Origin: Sphingomonas sp. Y38-1Y | Lineage (GTDB): Bacteria; Pseudomonadota; Alphaproteobacteria; Sphingomonadales; Sphingomonadaceae | Assembly: GCF_032391395.1 (NCBI RefSeq) | Contig: NZ_CP135916.1 | Coordinates: forward strand, 2,821,001-2,885,000 | DNA: 64,000 nucleotides | Direction: 5' to 3' | Shown here: piece by piece, positions 18,168 through 28,096 of the stretch | Position numbering within the stretch: the stretch's first letter is position 1 | How the letters are laid out: each line of letters starts with the position of its first letter | Translations under genes and position numbers: made by a program | The notes under the pieces: generated by a model | The model's input: only the letters and a program-made list of their open reading frames with translations | What the model was told of the DNA's origin: nothing | The model's database searches: none

Positions 18168-18652
18168 AGCGGCTGCTCCCTCACCCGGCGCTGTCGGCAA
18201 TGCTGCTGATCGTCTGGCTGTTGATGGCCAACGAGATCACCGTCGGCGGCATCGTGGTGGGCAGCGTCTTTGCACTGATCCTGCCCAAGTTCACCCAGCC
18301 CTTCTGGCCCGATCGCCCGCGCATGCGGTTCGGCCGCGCCTTCCTCGGCTATCTCGCCATCGTCCTGTTCGACATCGTGGTCGCCAATTTCCAGGTCGCG
18401 CGCGTGATCCTGTTCCGGCGCAACCGCGACCTGCGCGCGCGCTGGCTGGTCGTTCCGATCGCGCTCGACACGCCGGAGGCGATCACGATGCTGGCGGGCA
18501 CGATCAGCCTGACGCCCGGCACCGTCTCCTCCGACGTCTCCGCCGATGGCCGCTTCCTGCTGGTCCACGCGCTCGACGTGGTAGACGAGGCGGCGGAGAT
18601 CGCGCGCATCAAGGCTCGCTACGAGTCCCGCCTGCAACGGATCTTCGCATGA
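18164..18652 (+). CDS. mrpE: Mrp antiporter subunit E
   Basis: Membrane subunit of 162 aa. MrpE features: an N-terminal pair of helices (LSAMLLIVWLLMANEI, GGIVVGSVFALILP), a third helix ending in VVANFQVARVIL, and the conserved soluble tail TPEAITMLAGTISLTPGTVSSDVS. That last block, with LTPGT, is the family signature. ATG 18164 overlaps the mrpD stop; the stop overlaps mrpF. Required for full antiporter assembly in characterised Mrp systems. Confidence 0.94.
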   Translation: MKRLLPHPALSAMLLIVWLLMANEITVGGIVVGSVFALILPKFTQPFWPDRPRMRFGRAFLGYLAIVLFDIVVANFQVARVILFRRNRDLRARWLVVPIALDTPEAITMLAGTISLTPGTVSSDVSADGRFLLVHALDVVDEAAEIARIKARYESRLQRIFA

Positions 18653-18918
18653 CCGAAGTCGCGCTCCTTGTCGCGGCGGGCTGCGTCTCGCTAGCCCTGA
18701 CGCTCAACGTCTGGCGGCTGCTGCGCGGGCCGGCGCTGGGCGATCGGATCGTCGCGCTCGACACGATGGTCATCAACGCCATTGCGCTCATCATCCTGAT
18801 CGGCATGATCGCCGCCAACGACATCTATTTCGAGGCCGCACTGCTGCTCGCCATGGTCGGCTTCGTCAGCACCATCGCCTATTGCAAGTTCATCCTGCGC
18901 GGGGACATCGTCGAATGA
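18649..18918 (+). CDS. mrpF: Mrp antiporter subunit F
   Basis: Three-helix subunit of 89 aa. The diagnostic block is RLLRGPALGDRIVALDTM (about residues 23-40), followed by two hydrophobic helices and the conserved LAMVGFVSTIAYCKFI. Its length is normal for MrpF. Overlaps mrpE and mrpG by 4 bp each. Confidence 0.95.
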   Translation: MTEVALLVAAGCVSLALTLNVWRLLRGPALGDRIVALDTMVINAIALIILIGMIAANDIYFEAALLLAMVGFVSTIAYCKFILRGDIVE

Positions 18919-19328
18919 GCGTGGTCGCCGACGCCGCCATCGCCCTGTTGCTGCTGCTCGGCGGCGGCTTCGCGCTGATCGGCAGCTGGGGGCTGGTCCG
19001 CCTGCCGTCAACGATGGAGCGGCTGCACGGCCCGACCAAGGCGACGACATTGGGGCTGGGGGCGCTGCTGCTCGCCTCGGTGATCTATTTCCAGGTGCGG
19101 CTGGGCGTCTGGACCGCGCACGAGCTGCTGATCTCGCTATTCCTGTTCATCACCGCGCCGATCTCGGCCAACATGATCGCCAAGGTGCATCTGCACCGCC
19201 ACCGGCTCGGCGCGGCCGGCGAGCAAGAGAGCGTCGCCGGCCCGCCGCCCAAGCCGAGCGGGGACGGCGACTGGGCGACGTTCGAAGCGCCGAAGCAGGA
19301 CACGCCCGCCACGACCGCGAACAGCTGA
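18915..19328 (+). CDS. mrpG: Mrp antiporter subunit G
   Basis: Last subunit of the operon, 137 aa. Three helices with the MrpG signature RLPSTMERLHGPTKATTLG (about residues 30-48) and LFLFITAPISANMIAKVHLHR near 76-96. A hydrophilic Pro-rich tail of about 40 residues is longer than in most relatives and looks disordered. The ATG at 18915 overlaps the mrpF stop. Only 21 bp separate its stop from the SLC13-type carrier, which may be cotranscribed. Confidence 0.94.
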   Translation: MSVVADAAIALLLLLGGGFALIGSWGLVRLPSTMERLHGPTKATTLGLGALLLASVIYFQVRLGVWTAHELLISLFLFITAPISANMIAKVHLHRHRLGAAGEQESVAGPPPKPSGDGDWATFEAPKQDTPATTANS

Positions 19329-19349
19329 CGTGGCGCTAACCGGCCCGGC

Positions 19350-21152
19350 ATGAGCGAGATCGTTGCCTTCGTGGAAGTGCACCGGGCGGTGCTTGGGCTG
19401 CTGTTCGTCATCGCGCTGTTCGGCGCGTTCGCGCTCGAACGCTTTCCCCCGGTCACCGTCGCGGTGGCGGGCGCGGCGATCATGATCGCGCTGGGTTGGC
19501 TGACGCCGCCGCTCGTCACCGGCGCCTTTGCGAATTCGGCGCCGATCACCATCGCCGCCTTCTTCATCCTGTCGGGCGCGCTCGTGCGTACTGGCACGAT
19601 CGAGGCGCTGGCCAGCCTGATCGTCAGGCGGGCGGGCAAGGCACCCCGGCGAACGGTCGCGGAGATGCTGACCGGCGCCGCAATCGCGCCCGCCTTCATC
19701 AACAACACGCCCGTCGTGATGGTCCTGATCCCCCTCGTCCGCCGGTTGGCGCGGTCGGTGGGCATCCCGGCCACCCGGCTACTGATCCCGCTATCCTATC
19801 TGTCGATCCTGGGCGGCACGCTGACGCTGGTCGGCACGTCCACCAACCTGCTGGTCGATGGCGTCGCAAGGGCGAACGGGCAGCCCGGCTTCGGCATCTT
19901 CGAAATCACCGCCGTCGGCCTGGTGACGATGGCCGCGGGGGCGGTGACCATGCTCGTCCTGGGCCCCCGGCTGCTGCCGTCCCGGCCAGACAACGCGATC
20001 GCCGATCGGCACCAGCTCCCCTATCTCACCGAGATCGCGCTGCTGCCCGAGGCGCTGGCCAAGACCGTCAGGATCGCCGATCTGGCCTTTCTTCGCCGCA
20101 ACGCGGTGCGCCTGATCGCGGTCCGCCGCGGCTCGCAACTGGATCGCAGCCCCTCGCCCGACCTGGCGCTGCAAGCGACCGACCGCCTGATCGTCAGTGC
20201 AACCGCTGACGAGCTCGACGATCTGGCGCGCAGCGAAAGCTATCTGGTGGGGCTTCAGAATGTCGGGCGCCCCATCCGGCTGTCCGCCGGCGCGCGCGCC
20301 GACGACGTCCAGCTCATCGGCCTGACCGTCAGCCCGACGCATCCCGCACTCGGCCGCGAGTTGCGCGACATACCGTTCCTGTCGAACCTGCCGGCACGCA
20401 TCCTAGGGATCGGCCGGGTGCGGCATCTGCCGGGGCCGGACCTCGGCAGCGTTCGCGTGCGCGCCGCCGACAGCCTGCTGGTGGCGGCCGACGAAGCGGC
20501 GATCACCGAATTGCGCGCGAACACCAACCTGATTTCGGAGGACACCTCGCACATCCGCCGCTTCCGACGGCAGCGGGCGCCGGTCGCGATCGGCGTGCTA
20601 TGCGGGGTGATCGCCCTCGCCGCGCTCGGCGTGATGCCCACCGCGCTGCTCGCAATCGTCGGCGTCGGCATCGTTCTCGTCACCCGCTGCGTCGATGCGG
20701 AGGAAGCGTGGCGCTCGCTCGACGGCAGCGTGCTGGTGCTGATCTTCGCGATGCTGGGCATCGGCAGCGCGCTGGAGGCGATCGGCACCGTCGACCTGAT
20801 CGTCGGCGCGATCTCGCCCTGGCTTGGCGGCCTGTCGCCGCTCGGCGTGATCCTGATCCTCTATTTCCTGACGTCGATGCTGACGGAGACGGTCACGAAC
20901 AACGCGGTCGCGGTCATCATGACACCGGTCGCGATCGGCCTGGCCGAGGCGACGGGGCAGGATCCCCGCGCGCTCATCATCGCGGTGATGTTCGCCGCCT
21001 CCGCCAGTTTCGCGACGCCCGTCGGGTATCAGACGAACACGATGGTCTATGCCGCCGCCGACTATCGCTTTTCCGACTTCATCAAGATCGGCTTGCCGAT
21101 GAACGTCGTCGTCGGCCTGTCCACCTGCCTGGCGATCGCGGCGCTGGTCTGA
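19350..21152 (+). CDS. SLC13/DASS-type permease with two RCK_C (TrkA-C) domains
   Basis: Ion-coupled anion permease of the ArsB/NhaD/DASS superfamily, 600 aa. The repeated transport signatures are AFINNTPVVMVLIPLV (about residues 114-129) with LVGTSTNLLVDG, and TETVTNNAVAVIMTPVAIGL (about 510-529) with FATPVGYQTNTMVY. Between the two membrane halves (about 210-390) lie two RCK_C domains (AVRRGSQLDRSP..., GRELRDIPFLSNL...). Carriers of this layout are linked to sulfate, cysteine or dicarboxylate transport; the substrate here cannot be fixed. It starts 21 bp after mrpG, so it may belong to that transcript. Convergent with the RTX nuclease gene. Confidence 0.9.
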   Translation: MSEIVAFVEVHRAVLGLLFVIALFGAFALERFPPVTVAVAGAAIMIALGWLTPPLVTGAFANSAPITIAAFFILSGALVRTGTIEALASLIVRRAGKAPRRTVAEMLTGAAIAPAFINNTPVVMVLIPLVRRLARSVGIPATRLLIPLSYLSILGGTLTLVGTSTNLLVDGVARANGQPGFGIFEITAVGLVTMAAGAVTMLVLGPRLLPSRPDNAIADRHQLPYLTEIALLPEALAKTVRIADLAFLRRNAVRLIAVRRGSQLDRSPSPDLALQATDRLIVSATADELDDLARSESYLVGLQNVGRPIRLSAGARADDVQLIGLTVSPTHPALGRELRDIPFLSNLPARILGIGRVRHLPGPDLGSVRVRAADSLLVAADEAAITELRANTNLISEDTSHIRRFRRQRAPVAIGVLCGVIALAALGVMPTALLAIVGVGIVLVTRCVDAEEAWRSLDGSVLVLIFAMLGIGSALEAIGTVDLIVGAISPWLGGLSPLGVILILYFLTSMLTETVTNNAVAVIMTPVAIGLAEATGQDPRALIIAVMFAASASFATPVGYQTNTMVYAAADYRFSDFIKIGLPMNVVVGLSTCLAIAALV

Positions 21153-21195
21153 CGGCCGGCAACACGCCCCTGCGTGTCGCCGGTCCGCCTTGGCC

Positions 21196-24100
21196 TCAGA
21201 GGATCGTCTCGAGCGGGAGCAGGCTCTCGCCGCGCTCGAACGTCACCTTGCCGATATTGTCGATGCCGAGCAGCGTGACGTCGCCGCCCAGCGCGAACAC
21301 GAGCTTGAGGTCGAGCTGGCCGTCGCGGTCGAAGTCGCGGACCTCGTGGCGCGCGACCGCGGCACCCGTCTCCAGCCGGATGATGTCGGTCCCGACCTCG
21401 TAATCGGTGATCGTGTCGCTGCCCGACAGGATGCCGAAGGCGAAGCGGTCGATGCCGTCGCCGCCGGTCAGCGTGTCGCGGCCGAGCCCGCCCGCCAGAT
21501 AGTCGTCGCCCGCGCCGCCCAGCAGCGTGTCGTTGCCGAGCCCGCCGGCCAGGCGATCATTGCCGTTGCCGCCGTCGAGCAGGTCGTTGCCGAGGCCGCC
21601 CCACAGCATGTCACGCCCATCCAGGCCCTGGATCGTGTCGTTACCGATCAGGCCATAGATCGTGTCCTCACCCGCGGTACCGACCAGCTTGTCGCCGAAG
21701 ATCGTGCCGATCCGCACGCGGCTGTCGTCGATGCCGGTAATCGTCACGGTGACGCTCGCACTGCTCTCCAGCCCGCCCGCATCGCGAACGGTATAGGTGA
21801 AGCGGTCGGTCGCCTTGGCGCCGTTCGCCAGGCCGTCGAACGCGTCGGCATCGGCGATGTAGCGCAGGCTCTGCGTCGCGGCATCGAACACGACGCTCCC
21901 CTGCGTCCCCGACGTGTCGACGCCGACGATCGTCAGCGCGCCCTCGTCGCGGTCGTTGGCGAGCAGGGTCGGCACCAGGTTGCCGGTCGAGGCATCCTCG
22001 TTGACCGCCACCGCATCGTCGACGGCAACCGGCGCCTCGTTGGGGCGGGCGATGTGGAGCAGCGCGACCTGCGGGTCATGGTCGCTGGTCTGACCCGACT
22101 GGCCGGCATTGATGTGGACCGCGTCATATCGCGCGCCGCCCAGCAGCCCGCCGGTGACGAGGATGTTGTCGAGCAGTTGGAAATTGCCCTCGAACAGATA
22201 GCTGTAGCGCTCCTCCTCCGGCAGCAGCGTCGCCAGGTTGGTGAGCACGCCATCGCGCGTCAGCTGCTGCTGCGCTTCCTCGAAATAGAAGCCGTTGAAA
22301 TCGCCGAGCACGGCGAAATTGGCATCGGGATCGCCCGCCAGCGCTTCGTTGATATAGGCGAGCACGCCCGCCGCCTGCGCCTCCCGCGCAGCCTCCCCGG
22401 CGTTGGCGGGCGGCTGATTGGCGCCGAACAGCGGCTCGCTACCGCCGCGCGACGTAAAGTGGACGTTGATCGCGCTCACCGTTTCGCCGTTGAAGGTGAA
22501 GTCGGCGACGAGCGGCTTGCGCGAGCCCTCATAGGGGCTGCCCTCGATCAGCCGGGCGCTACCCTCGACATAGTCGACGCGGTCGGTACGATAGAAATAG
22601 CCGTTGCGGATATTGCCGCCCGGCTCGCCGCCGGTCGAGCCGGCGACGGTGGGCGCGACCTCGACATAGGCATAGGACGGCCCGCCCGCCGCCTCGATCG
22701 CGGCGATCAGCGTCTGGGCAGTCAGCGTTCCCGACAGGTCGGTGCCGTTGGCCGCGCCGTCCGCGTCCTGGATCTCCTGCACGCCGATGATGTCGGGCGC
22801 GCGCAGGCTATAGACGATGTTCTGCGCGAGCAGGCCGAAGCTCGTGTCCGAAGGATCGAGATTCTCGACGTTGAAGGTCGCGATCGTCAGATGATCGGCG
22901 TCGCCTGCGAAATCGGCAACTTCCTTGGCCGGCGGCGCCGCGTCCTCGACCACCGTCACCGCCTCGGTCACGATGACTTCGTAGCTGTTGAACGCATAGT
23001 TGACGATCCCGGTAACGTCGCCCAGCCGGTCGCCCTGCGAATAGTTCGGCGCGAAGCCTGCGAACACCGCGGCATCGTCGTCGATCTGGATACGCTCCGG
23101 ATTATAGTCGCCCGCCGAGATCGTCATGCCGCCGCGGTCGTTGAGGCCCGTGGCGCCGACGCCGTTCGAGGCGACCACCCAGGTCTCGCCGAACGAATTG
23201 GTGGCATCGACGACGCGCGGCGCGTCGATCGTGACGCGCATCCCCTCCAGCGCCTCATAGAAGTCGAGGCCGTCGGTGGTCGGGTCGAAGCTCGTGAAGC
23301 CGTCATCCTCGATCACCTCGGTCGGGGGCATCAGGCCGCCCTGGCCGATCCGCACCGCCTCGGGCAGCGCATTGCCGCTCGAGGTAACGGTGGCGGTGAC
23401 GTCCGACAGCTGCGTGATCGACAGGCCGGTGGCGCCCGGCAGGAACTCGCTGACCGCACCGGTCAGGTCGAGCGCGTCGCCAACGCGGACGGTCGGCGCG
23501 CCGCCGGTGAAGACGAAGATGCCGTCCGACGTCGCCGCGTTCCCGTCGCCCGCGTCCTGGATGTAGTAGCCGTTCGAATCGACCGCGGTGACGATGCCCG
23601 CGGTCCGCACCGTCTGGCCGACGAAAGCCGAGCTGTGTCCGGCGCCCTGGATCGCCCCGATCGCCAGCGTGACCAGATCGTCGTTGACGATCGTCCCCAC
23701 CGCCTCGCCATCGGCGATGGCGATATTGCCGACCGGGTTGGACAGGACGACGCGGAGCGTCTCGTTCCCCTCGCCCACCGTGTCGCCCGCGACCGGCAGC
23801 GTGACGACCGCGTTCGACTGGCCAGCGGCGAAGGTGATCGTGCCCGTCAGCACGGCCCCGGGCGCCAGATCGCCGACGTCGGCGGTGCCGTCCAGCACGA
23901 CCTGATAGTCGACGCTGGCGGCGGTCGCGGTGCCGCCCGCGCGGCGGATGGTGAAGCTCAGTTCGGCGGTGCCGGCATCGCCCTCGCCCACCTGCGCGTC
24001 TCGGATCGAGACCTGACCCGTCGCGGTCGCCCCGATGAAGCTCTGGCCGTCATTGATTGCGCCGAAGCTGTCGTCGCTCGCCGGCGCCCAGGTGAAGTCC

Positions 24101-25494
24101 TCATAGCCCGCGCCGGTGCCCTTGAGCTGGAGCGAGGTGCCCTCCGGCACGCCCTCCTCGGCGACGCCGATGTCGGTCGCGGTCATGCCCGCGGCCGGGC
24201 CGTTGGTGGCGGTGAGCGGCCCTTCATAGGACAGGAACTGCACGACCCGGCCGGCCGCATCGACCAGCGCGATGCCGTCGGGCGAGCCGTTCTGGATGCC
24301 CGGCGTCGCGACCGAAACGGTGCCATAGCCATTGGCCTGATCCGCGATCGTGCCGCCCAGCGCATAGGTCGCGTAGGTGGTGCCGCCATTGCCGTTGTAG
24401 AGAACCAGCGACCAGCCGGTGAGGTCGGTACCCGCCGCGCCCGCGACCTCGACCGCCTCGCCGACATCGACACCGGCATCGTCGTAATGGATCTCGTTGA
24501 TGAACACGTTGGCGGGGCCGGCGGGCGCCGGGACGTCGTCGTTGACGATCGTGCCGACCGCCTCACCATCGGCGATCGTCGCGCCGCCGGTGGGCGCGGT
24601 CAGCGCGATGCCGATCGTCTCGTCGGCCTCGAACCGCGTGTCGCCCGCCACCGCGATCTCGATCACCGCGCTCGTCGCGCCATCGGCAAAGGTGACGGTG
24701 CCCGTCAGCGTGGTCGTCGCCAAATCGTCGGCACCGGCCGTGCCCGGCGTCACCGTCCAGGTCGCCGACACCTCACCCGCGCTGCCACCGGCGCGCGTCA
24801 CGGTGAAGGCGAGCGTTGCGGTGCCCGCATCGCCCTCGACCACGCTGGCGTCGGCGATCGACAGGATGCCGGCGGCGGGCGGCGGCGCGAGCGGCTGGCT
24901 GGTCACGCTGATGTCGTCGATACCGATGAACGCGTCGCTTCCGGCCGCGTCGACGGTGATGACGCGCACCTGCACCTCGGCCTGACCGTTGGCGGCGGCG
25001 GGCAACGTGACGCTGACGGCCGTGTCGCGGCCGATATTGGCGTTGGCGACATAGCCACCCTCGATGTTCAGCCAGTCGCCGCTGTCGCCGATGCGGTACT
25101 GCACCGCGATCTGCTGGACCGCGCTGGTCGCGCCGTCGATGTCGCGCAGCCGCGTCGAGAAGACGATGTCCTGCCGGCCCGTCGCATCGAGGTAGAAGGC
25201 TAGGTAAGGCGCGTCGGCCGTCCCGGACCCCTGGAGTGCGACGACCGCGTCGGCCAGCTCGAACTCGGCGACGCCGCCGGTGGTGTAGGTGTCGGGGTTG
25301 GGCAGGTTGACGTTGACGTCGACCACGTTGCTCGTGCCCGAGACCTGGCGTGGATCGTCGAAGTCGAGATCGTCGCCGCGATACCCAACGATGCTCGCCA
25401 CCGCGTCCCAATTGTCGGGGGTCGAGAGCAGGTCGGTGTTCGACCAGTCCTGCGCGAAGTTGCTGGTGGCGAGCGAGTGATACTGACGACCCAT
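21196..25494 (-). CDS. ExeM/NucH-type secreted endonuclease with RTX C-terminus
   Basis: Giant extracellular nuclease, 1432 aa. Order of parts: an N-terminal beta-rich region (1-190); a Calx-beta domain (about 205-305); a lamin-tail domain (FINEIHYDD, about 335-470); a second Calx-beta domain (about 495-600); and an OB-like region ([25 protein letters not shown]). Next come an endonuclease/exonuclease/phosphatase domain (about 830-1170, with [32 protein letters not shown] and TSDHDP) and a cadherin-like [12 protein letters not shown] segment. RTX nonapeptide repeats of GGxGxDxLxG type end the protein near 1290-1385. There is no Sec signal; the RTX tail suggests type I secretion, but no exporter genes are in the window. 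ATG 25494 has GGGAGG upstream. The two Calx-beta domains share near-identical DNA around 23675-23715 and 24535-24575. Possible role: DNA scavenging for phosphate. Confidence 0.92.
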   Translation of the reverse strand: MGRQYHSLATSNFAQDWSNTDLLSTPDNWDAVASIVGYRGDDLDFDDPRQVSGTSNVVDVNVNLPNPDTYTTGGVAEFELADAVVALQGSGTADAPYLAFYLDATGRQDIVFSTRLRDIDGATSAVQQIAVQYRIGDSGDWLNIEGGYVANANIGRDTAVSVTLPAAANGQAEVQVRVITVDAAGSDAFIGIDDISVTSQPLAPPPAAGILSIADASVVEGDAGTATLAFTVTRAGGSAGEVSATWTVTPGTAGADDLATTTLTGTVTFADGATSAVIEIAVAGDTRFEADETIGIALTAPTGGATIADGEAVGTIVNDDVPAPAGPANVFINEIHYDDAGVDVGEAVEVAGAAGTDLTGWSLVLYNGNGGTTYATYALGGTIADQANGYGTVSVATPGIQNGSPDGIALVDAAGRVVQFLSYEGPLTATNGPAAGMTATDIGVAEEGVPEGTSLQLKGTGAGYEDFTWAPASDDSFGAINDGQSFIGATATGQVSIRDAQVGEGDAGTAELSFTIRRAGGTATAASVDYQVVLDGTADVGDLAPGAVLTGTITFAAGQSNAVVTLPVAGDTVGEGNETLRVVLSNPVGNIAIADGEAVGTIVNDDLVTLAIGAIQGAGHSSAFVGQTVRTAGIVTAVDSNGYYIQDAGDGNAATSDGIFVFTGGAPTVRVGDALDLTGAVSEFLPGATGLSITQLSDVTATVTSSGNALPEAVRIGQGGLMPPTEVIEDDGFTSFDPTTDGLDFYEALEGMRVTIDAPRVVDATNSFGETWVVASNGVGATGLNDRGGMTISAGDYNPERIQIDDDAAVFAGFAPNYSQGDRLGDVTGIVNYAFNSYEVIVTEAVTVVEDAAPPAKEVADFAGDADHLTIATFNVENLDPSDTSFGLLAQNIVYSLRAPDIIGVQEIQDADGAANGTDLSGTLTAQTLIAAIEAAGGPSYAYVEVAPTVAGSTGGEPGGNIRNGYFYRTDRVDYVEGSARLIEGSPYEGSRKPLVADFTFNGETVSAINVHFTSRGGSEPLFGANQPPANAGEAAREAQAAGVLAYINEALAGDPDANFAVLGDFNGFYFEEAQQQLTRDGVLTNLATLLPEEERYSYLFEGNFQLLDNILVTGGLLGGARYDAVHINAGQSGQTSDHDPQVALLHIARPNEAPVAVDDAVAVNEDASTGNLVPTLLANDRDEGALTIVGVDTSGTQGSVVFDAATQSLRYIADADAFDGLANGAKATDRFTYTVRDAGGLESSASVTVTITGIDDSRVRIGTIFGDKLVGTAGEDTIYGLIGNDTIQGLDGRDMLWGGLGNDLLDGGNGNDRLAGGLGNDTLLGGAGDDYLAGGLGRDTLTGGDGIDRFAFGILSGSDTITDYEVGTDIIRLETGAAVARHEVRDFDRDGQLDLKLVFALGGDVTLLGIDNIGKVTFERGESLLPLETIL

Positions 25495-25633
25495 GTGACG
25501 CGACCTCCCATGACGCCATGCGCGTCATCCGGGCGGCCGACTATGATCCGAAAATGACGCGCGAGTGACGGTTAAGGTCTTATGCGACCACGCGCTTCAG
25601 GGATTGGCCGAGCCGAACGTCAGGGTGGAAAGC

Positions 25634-28027
25634 CTACCTGCCGGTGGCTGCCGCCGATTGCGGTTCCGCCTGGATGACGGCGGTCGGCACGTCGCGCAGG
25701 CGAAGGTACAATCCGGGTCCTCGCGGCCGCGGCAACTCGATCTGGCTGCCGACGAACCCCGCGGACACGACCACCGGCCGGGTGAAATCCGGCTCGTCCG
25801 AGATCGCGCCCAAGAAAAAGAGGCTGCTGCCGGTCAGCGTGCATGGTCCGGCCTCTGTCGGGCAGGACAGCCGATCCAGGAAGGGCAGGCGCGCCACCTG
25901 AGCCAGCGGTTGCCAGTCGCCGTCGCCCGACGCGCGCAGCAGGCGGAAGCGCAGACCGCCGACCGCGGCGCTGCCCAGCAGTTCGGCCGGGCGGATCGAC
26001 GCGATGGCGACATCCGCGCCGACGCGCTGCAAGCCCCCCGACGTGGCGGACAGGCGAGCGCGGGAACTGCCATCCTGCGTCGCGACCTCGATCACGTCGT
26101 CGGCGCGCAGCGAGCCCGTCGTCGCCCGGACCGAAAAGGTCAGCCTGTCGTCCGGTCGCAGCGTTCCTTCGGGCAGCGTGAACCGGAAGCCGCCAGCCTG
26201 GGGTTGCGCCTCCACGCTGCGGCTGATGAGGGCGAGGCTGGGACGCGGCGGCGCGATGACGGCGCGCACCTTCTGCGTCCGCCCGTCGCCGAACCGAACG
26301 ACCGCCTCGCCGGTCCCCGCAGTTACGTTGGCGATGCTATCGCCGCTCGAAAGCTTGAGCTGCTCGCCCTTTTCGCCGCGCACCATCGCACCGGGCTGGA
26401 AATGGGCATCGCCAAGGCGAAGCTCGGTCACCTGGTCGAGCCGCGCGCCGGTGAGGATCCCTTCCGCATCGCCGACGTGGAGGGCGAACCCGTCCAGCCG
26501 GCTCGGCTCGTTGCGAGCATTCAGGCTCACCGTGACAGGTGCCGTGCCCGCCTGGGTGACGAGCAGGGTGAGCGGGCCGGGACTGGTGCGCGCGAGCGGC
26601 AATTTGGCGGTGATCTCGTCGGGTCCGGTCGCTTTCCAGTCGACCGGCACCGCCTCGCCCGCCGCCGACCGGAGCGCCACGCCGTCGATACAGGCCGACG
26701 CCCCGCCCTTCAGGACGAGCGGATGGTCGCGGCCGACCACGACATCGGCATCCGGCCGCGGCGTCCAGCCCGCCACCGCGCCGCTCTGCACCGGAAAGCG
26801 CAGATCGTCGAAGCGGTCGAAGCCCCACCGGCCGCTCAACGAGGCACCGACGACCTGGAGGATGTCCTTGGCGGCCGAAGCGTCGGCGATCCGCAGCCCG
26901 CCGCGCTCCGCGTTCACGGTGACCGGCAGCTGCACGGTGCGTCCGCCCGAAGTCTGCACGTCGAGCGACAAATCGCTCGCATAGTCGGTCGCGTAGAGCA
27001 GCGGCGCATTCTCGATCGGCAACACCATCCCGGGCCGCGCGAGGCACAGCGCGCCCTTCGCACCGGCGCGCCAGGCAGGCTTCGGCGCCGGGCCGACCGG
27101 CGGCAACGCGACCACCAGCACCGACCGGGGATTGGCAAAGGCGGGCGGCGTGTTCAGCCGGAGCTGCAACGCTTCGTCCCGCCCCAGCGCGAGCGCGGGC
27201 AGATACTGGTAGGGCGTCGAGCGGAACGCCCCGAACAGCCGCACCAGGTCGCGCGCGAGCCCGATGTACGGGCTGTAGAAGCCCGCGCCCGCCTCGCGCG
27301 TGGCGGCAATGCGATAGGCGACGTCGGTCGGCGCTCCGATCAGCCGCTCGCCGACCGACGGGGTGTTCGACGACGCCTGAAGCACCTGATTCTCTCGGCT
27401 TTGCGTCAGGCAAGCGGCCCGCAGCGCGCGCTGCCGCGTCAGGCATTCGCTGTTCAGGCGCAGCGCCAGCGAACCGGCGAGCACGGGGGAGGCGGTGTCG
27501 AGACGGTCGGGATCGCTCTCCTCGATCCTCGTGATCCCGGCCACGAACGCCTCCAGCCGGGCGCGATCGAGCGAGGCCTGGTACAGGTCCTGCGACGCGC
27601 GCACGAAGGCACCCGGCCGCTCGCGGACGGCGTCGACCACCGCACCGAAGCCTCCGCCCGCCTCGGGCACGAGCAGCGCGATCGCCTGTTCAGCCCCTTC
27701 CGGCACGGTGACGGTGAACGGCTTCTTGCCACGCTGCCACGTCTTCGTCTGGAAGAACCAGTCCTTCGGCGGCGGCGTCGCAGCGCCGCGAAGGAAACCG
27801 ATGACGAGCAGGTACCGCGCCGACTTGTCCGCGGGCAGGTCCGCCCGCCCAGTCAGCCGATCGCCCGCCTGAAGGTTCGGGACGCGGGCGATCGACAGCG
27901 TCGACCCGCCGCGCGTCACGCTGAGCGCGACCGTCGGACCGACCAGATCGAAGGCGTTCTGCTGCGCATGGGCAGGCGCGGACACACTCGCCGCCATGGC
28001 GAGCAACAGGATCATGAGGGGGCGCAT
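25634..28027 (-). CDS. Large exported protein of unknown function
   Basis: Not recognised. A 797-aa protein with a clear signal peptide (MRPLMILLLAMAASVSAPAHAQ), so periplasmic or secreted. ATG 28027 is chosen because the signal peptide starts there and AGGGG precedes it; an in-frame ATG at 28042 has no ribosome site. The first about 130 residues look like a small beta domain. About 150-300 is helical, with a pair of Cys residues (ECLTRQRALRAACL). The rest is a string of short beta-sandwich-like segments, including LDQVTELRLGDAHFQPGAM near 505-525, reminiscent of IPT/TIG folds. No catalytic motif, lipobox or transmembrane segment was seen after the signal. It is followed at a 139-bp distance by the RTX nuclease on the same strand. 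It could be an envelope-anchored adhesin or structural protein; this is only a guess. Confidence 0.75.
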   Translation of the reverse strand: MRPLMILLLAMAASVSAPAHAQQNAFDLVGPTVALSVTRGGSTLSIARVPNLQAGDRLTGRADLPADKSARYLLVIGFLRGAATPPPKDWFFQTKTWQRGKKPFTVTVPEGAEQAIALLVPEAGGGFGAVVDAVRERPGAFVRASQDLYQASLDRARLEAFVAGITRIEESDPDRLDTASPVLAGSLALRLNSECLTRQRALRAACLTQSRENQVLQASSNTPSVGERLIGAPTDVAYRIAATREAGAGFYSPYIGLARDLVRLFGAFRSTPYQYLPALALGRDEALQLRLNTPPAFANPRSVLVVALPPVGPAPKPAWRAGAKGALCLARPGMVLPIENAPLLYATDYASDLSLDVQTSGGRTVQLPVTVNAERGGLRIADASAAKDILQVVGASLSGRWGFDRFDDLRFPVQSGAVAGWTPRPDADVVVGRDHPLVLKGGASACIDGVALRSAAGEAVPVDWKATGPDEITAKLPLARTSPGPLTLLVTQAGTAPVTVSLNARNEPSRLDGFALHVGDAEGILTGARLDQVTELRLGDAHFQPGAMVRGEKGEQLKLSSGDSIANVTAGTGEAVVRFGDGRTQKVRAVIAPPRPSLALISRSVEAQPQAGGFRFTLPEGTLRPDDRLTFSVRATTGSLRADDVIEVATQDGSSRARLSATSGGLQRVGADVAIASIRPAELLGSAAVGGLRFRLLRASGDGDWQPLAQVARLPFLDRLSCPTEAGPCTLTGSSLFFLGAISDEPDFTRPVVVSAGFVGSQIELPRPRGPGLYLRLRDVPTAVIQAEPQSAAATGR

Positions 28028-28096
28028 CACGCCCCTATACATCGACAGAAGCGTGTCAGGCCAAGGGTCTAATCAGCTCGTGGACTGCGCGCCCGT

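Noticed and set aside
21190..25203. 1337-codon open frame on the plus strand
   Set aside because: It lies antisense to the RTX nuclease. Its translation is Arg/Asp/His/Gln-rich with no domains, as expected of a GC-rich shadow frame.
25565..28072. 835-codon plus-strand frame opposite the unknown exported protein
   Set aside because: The minus-strand frame has a signal peptide and balanced composition; the plus frame is Arg-rich without any motif.
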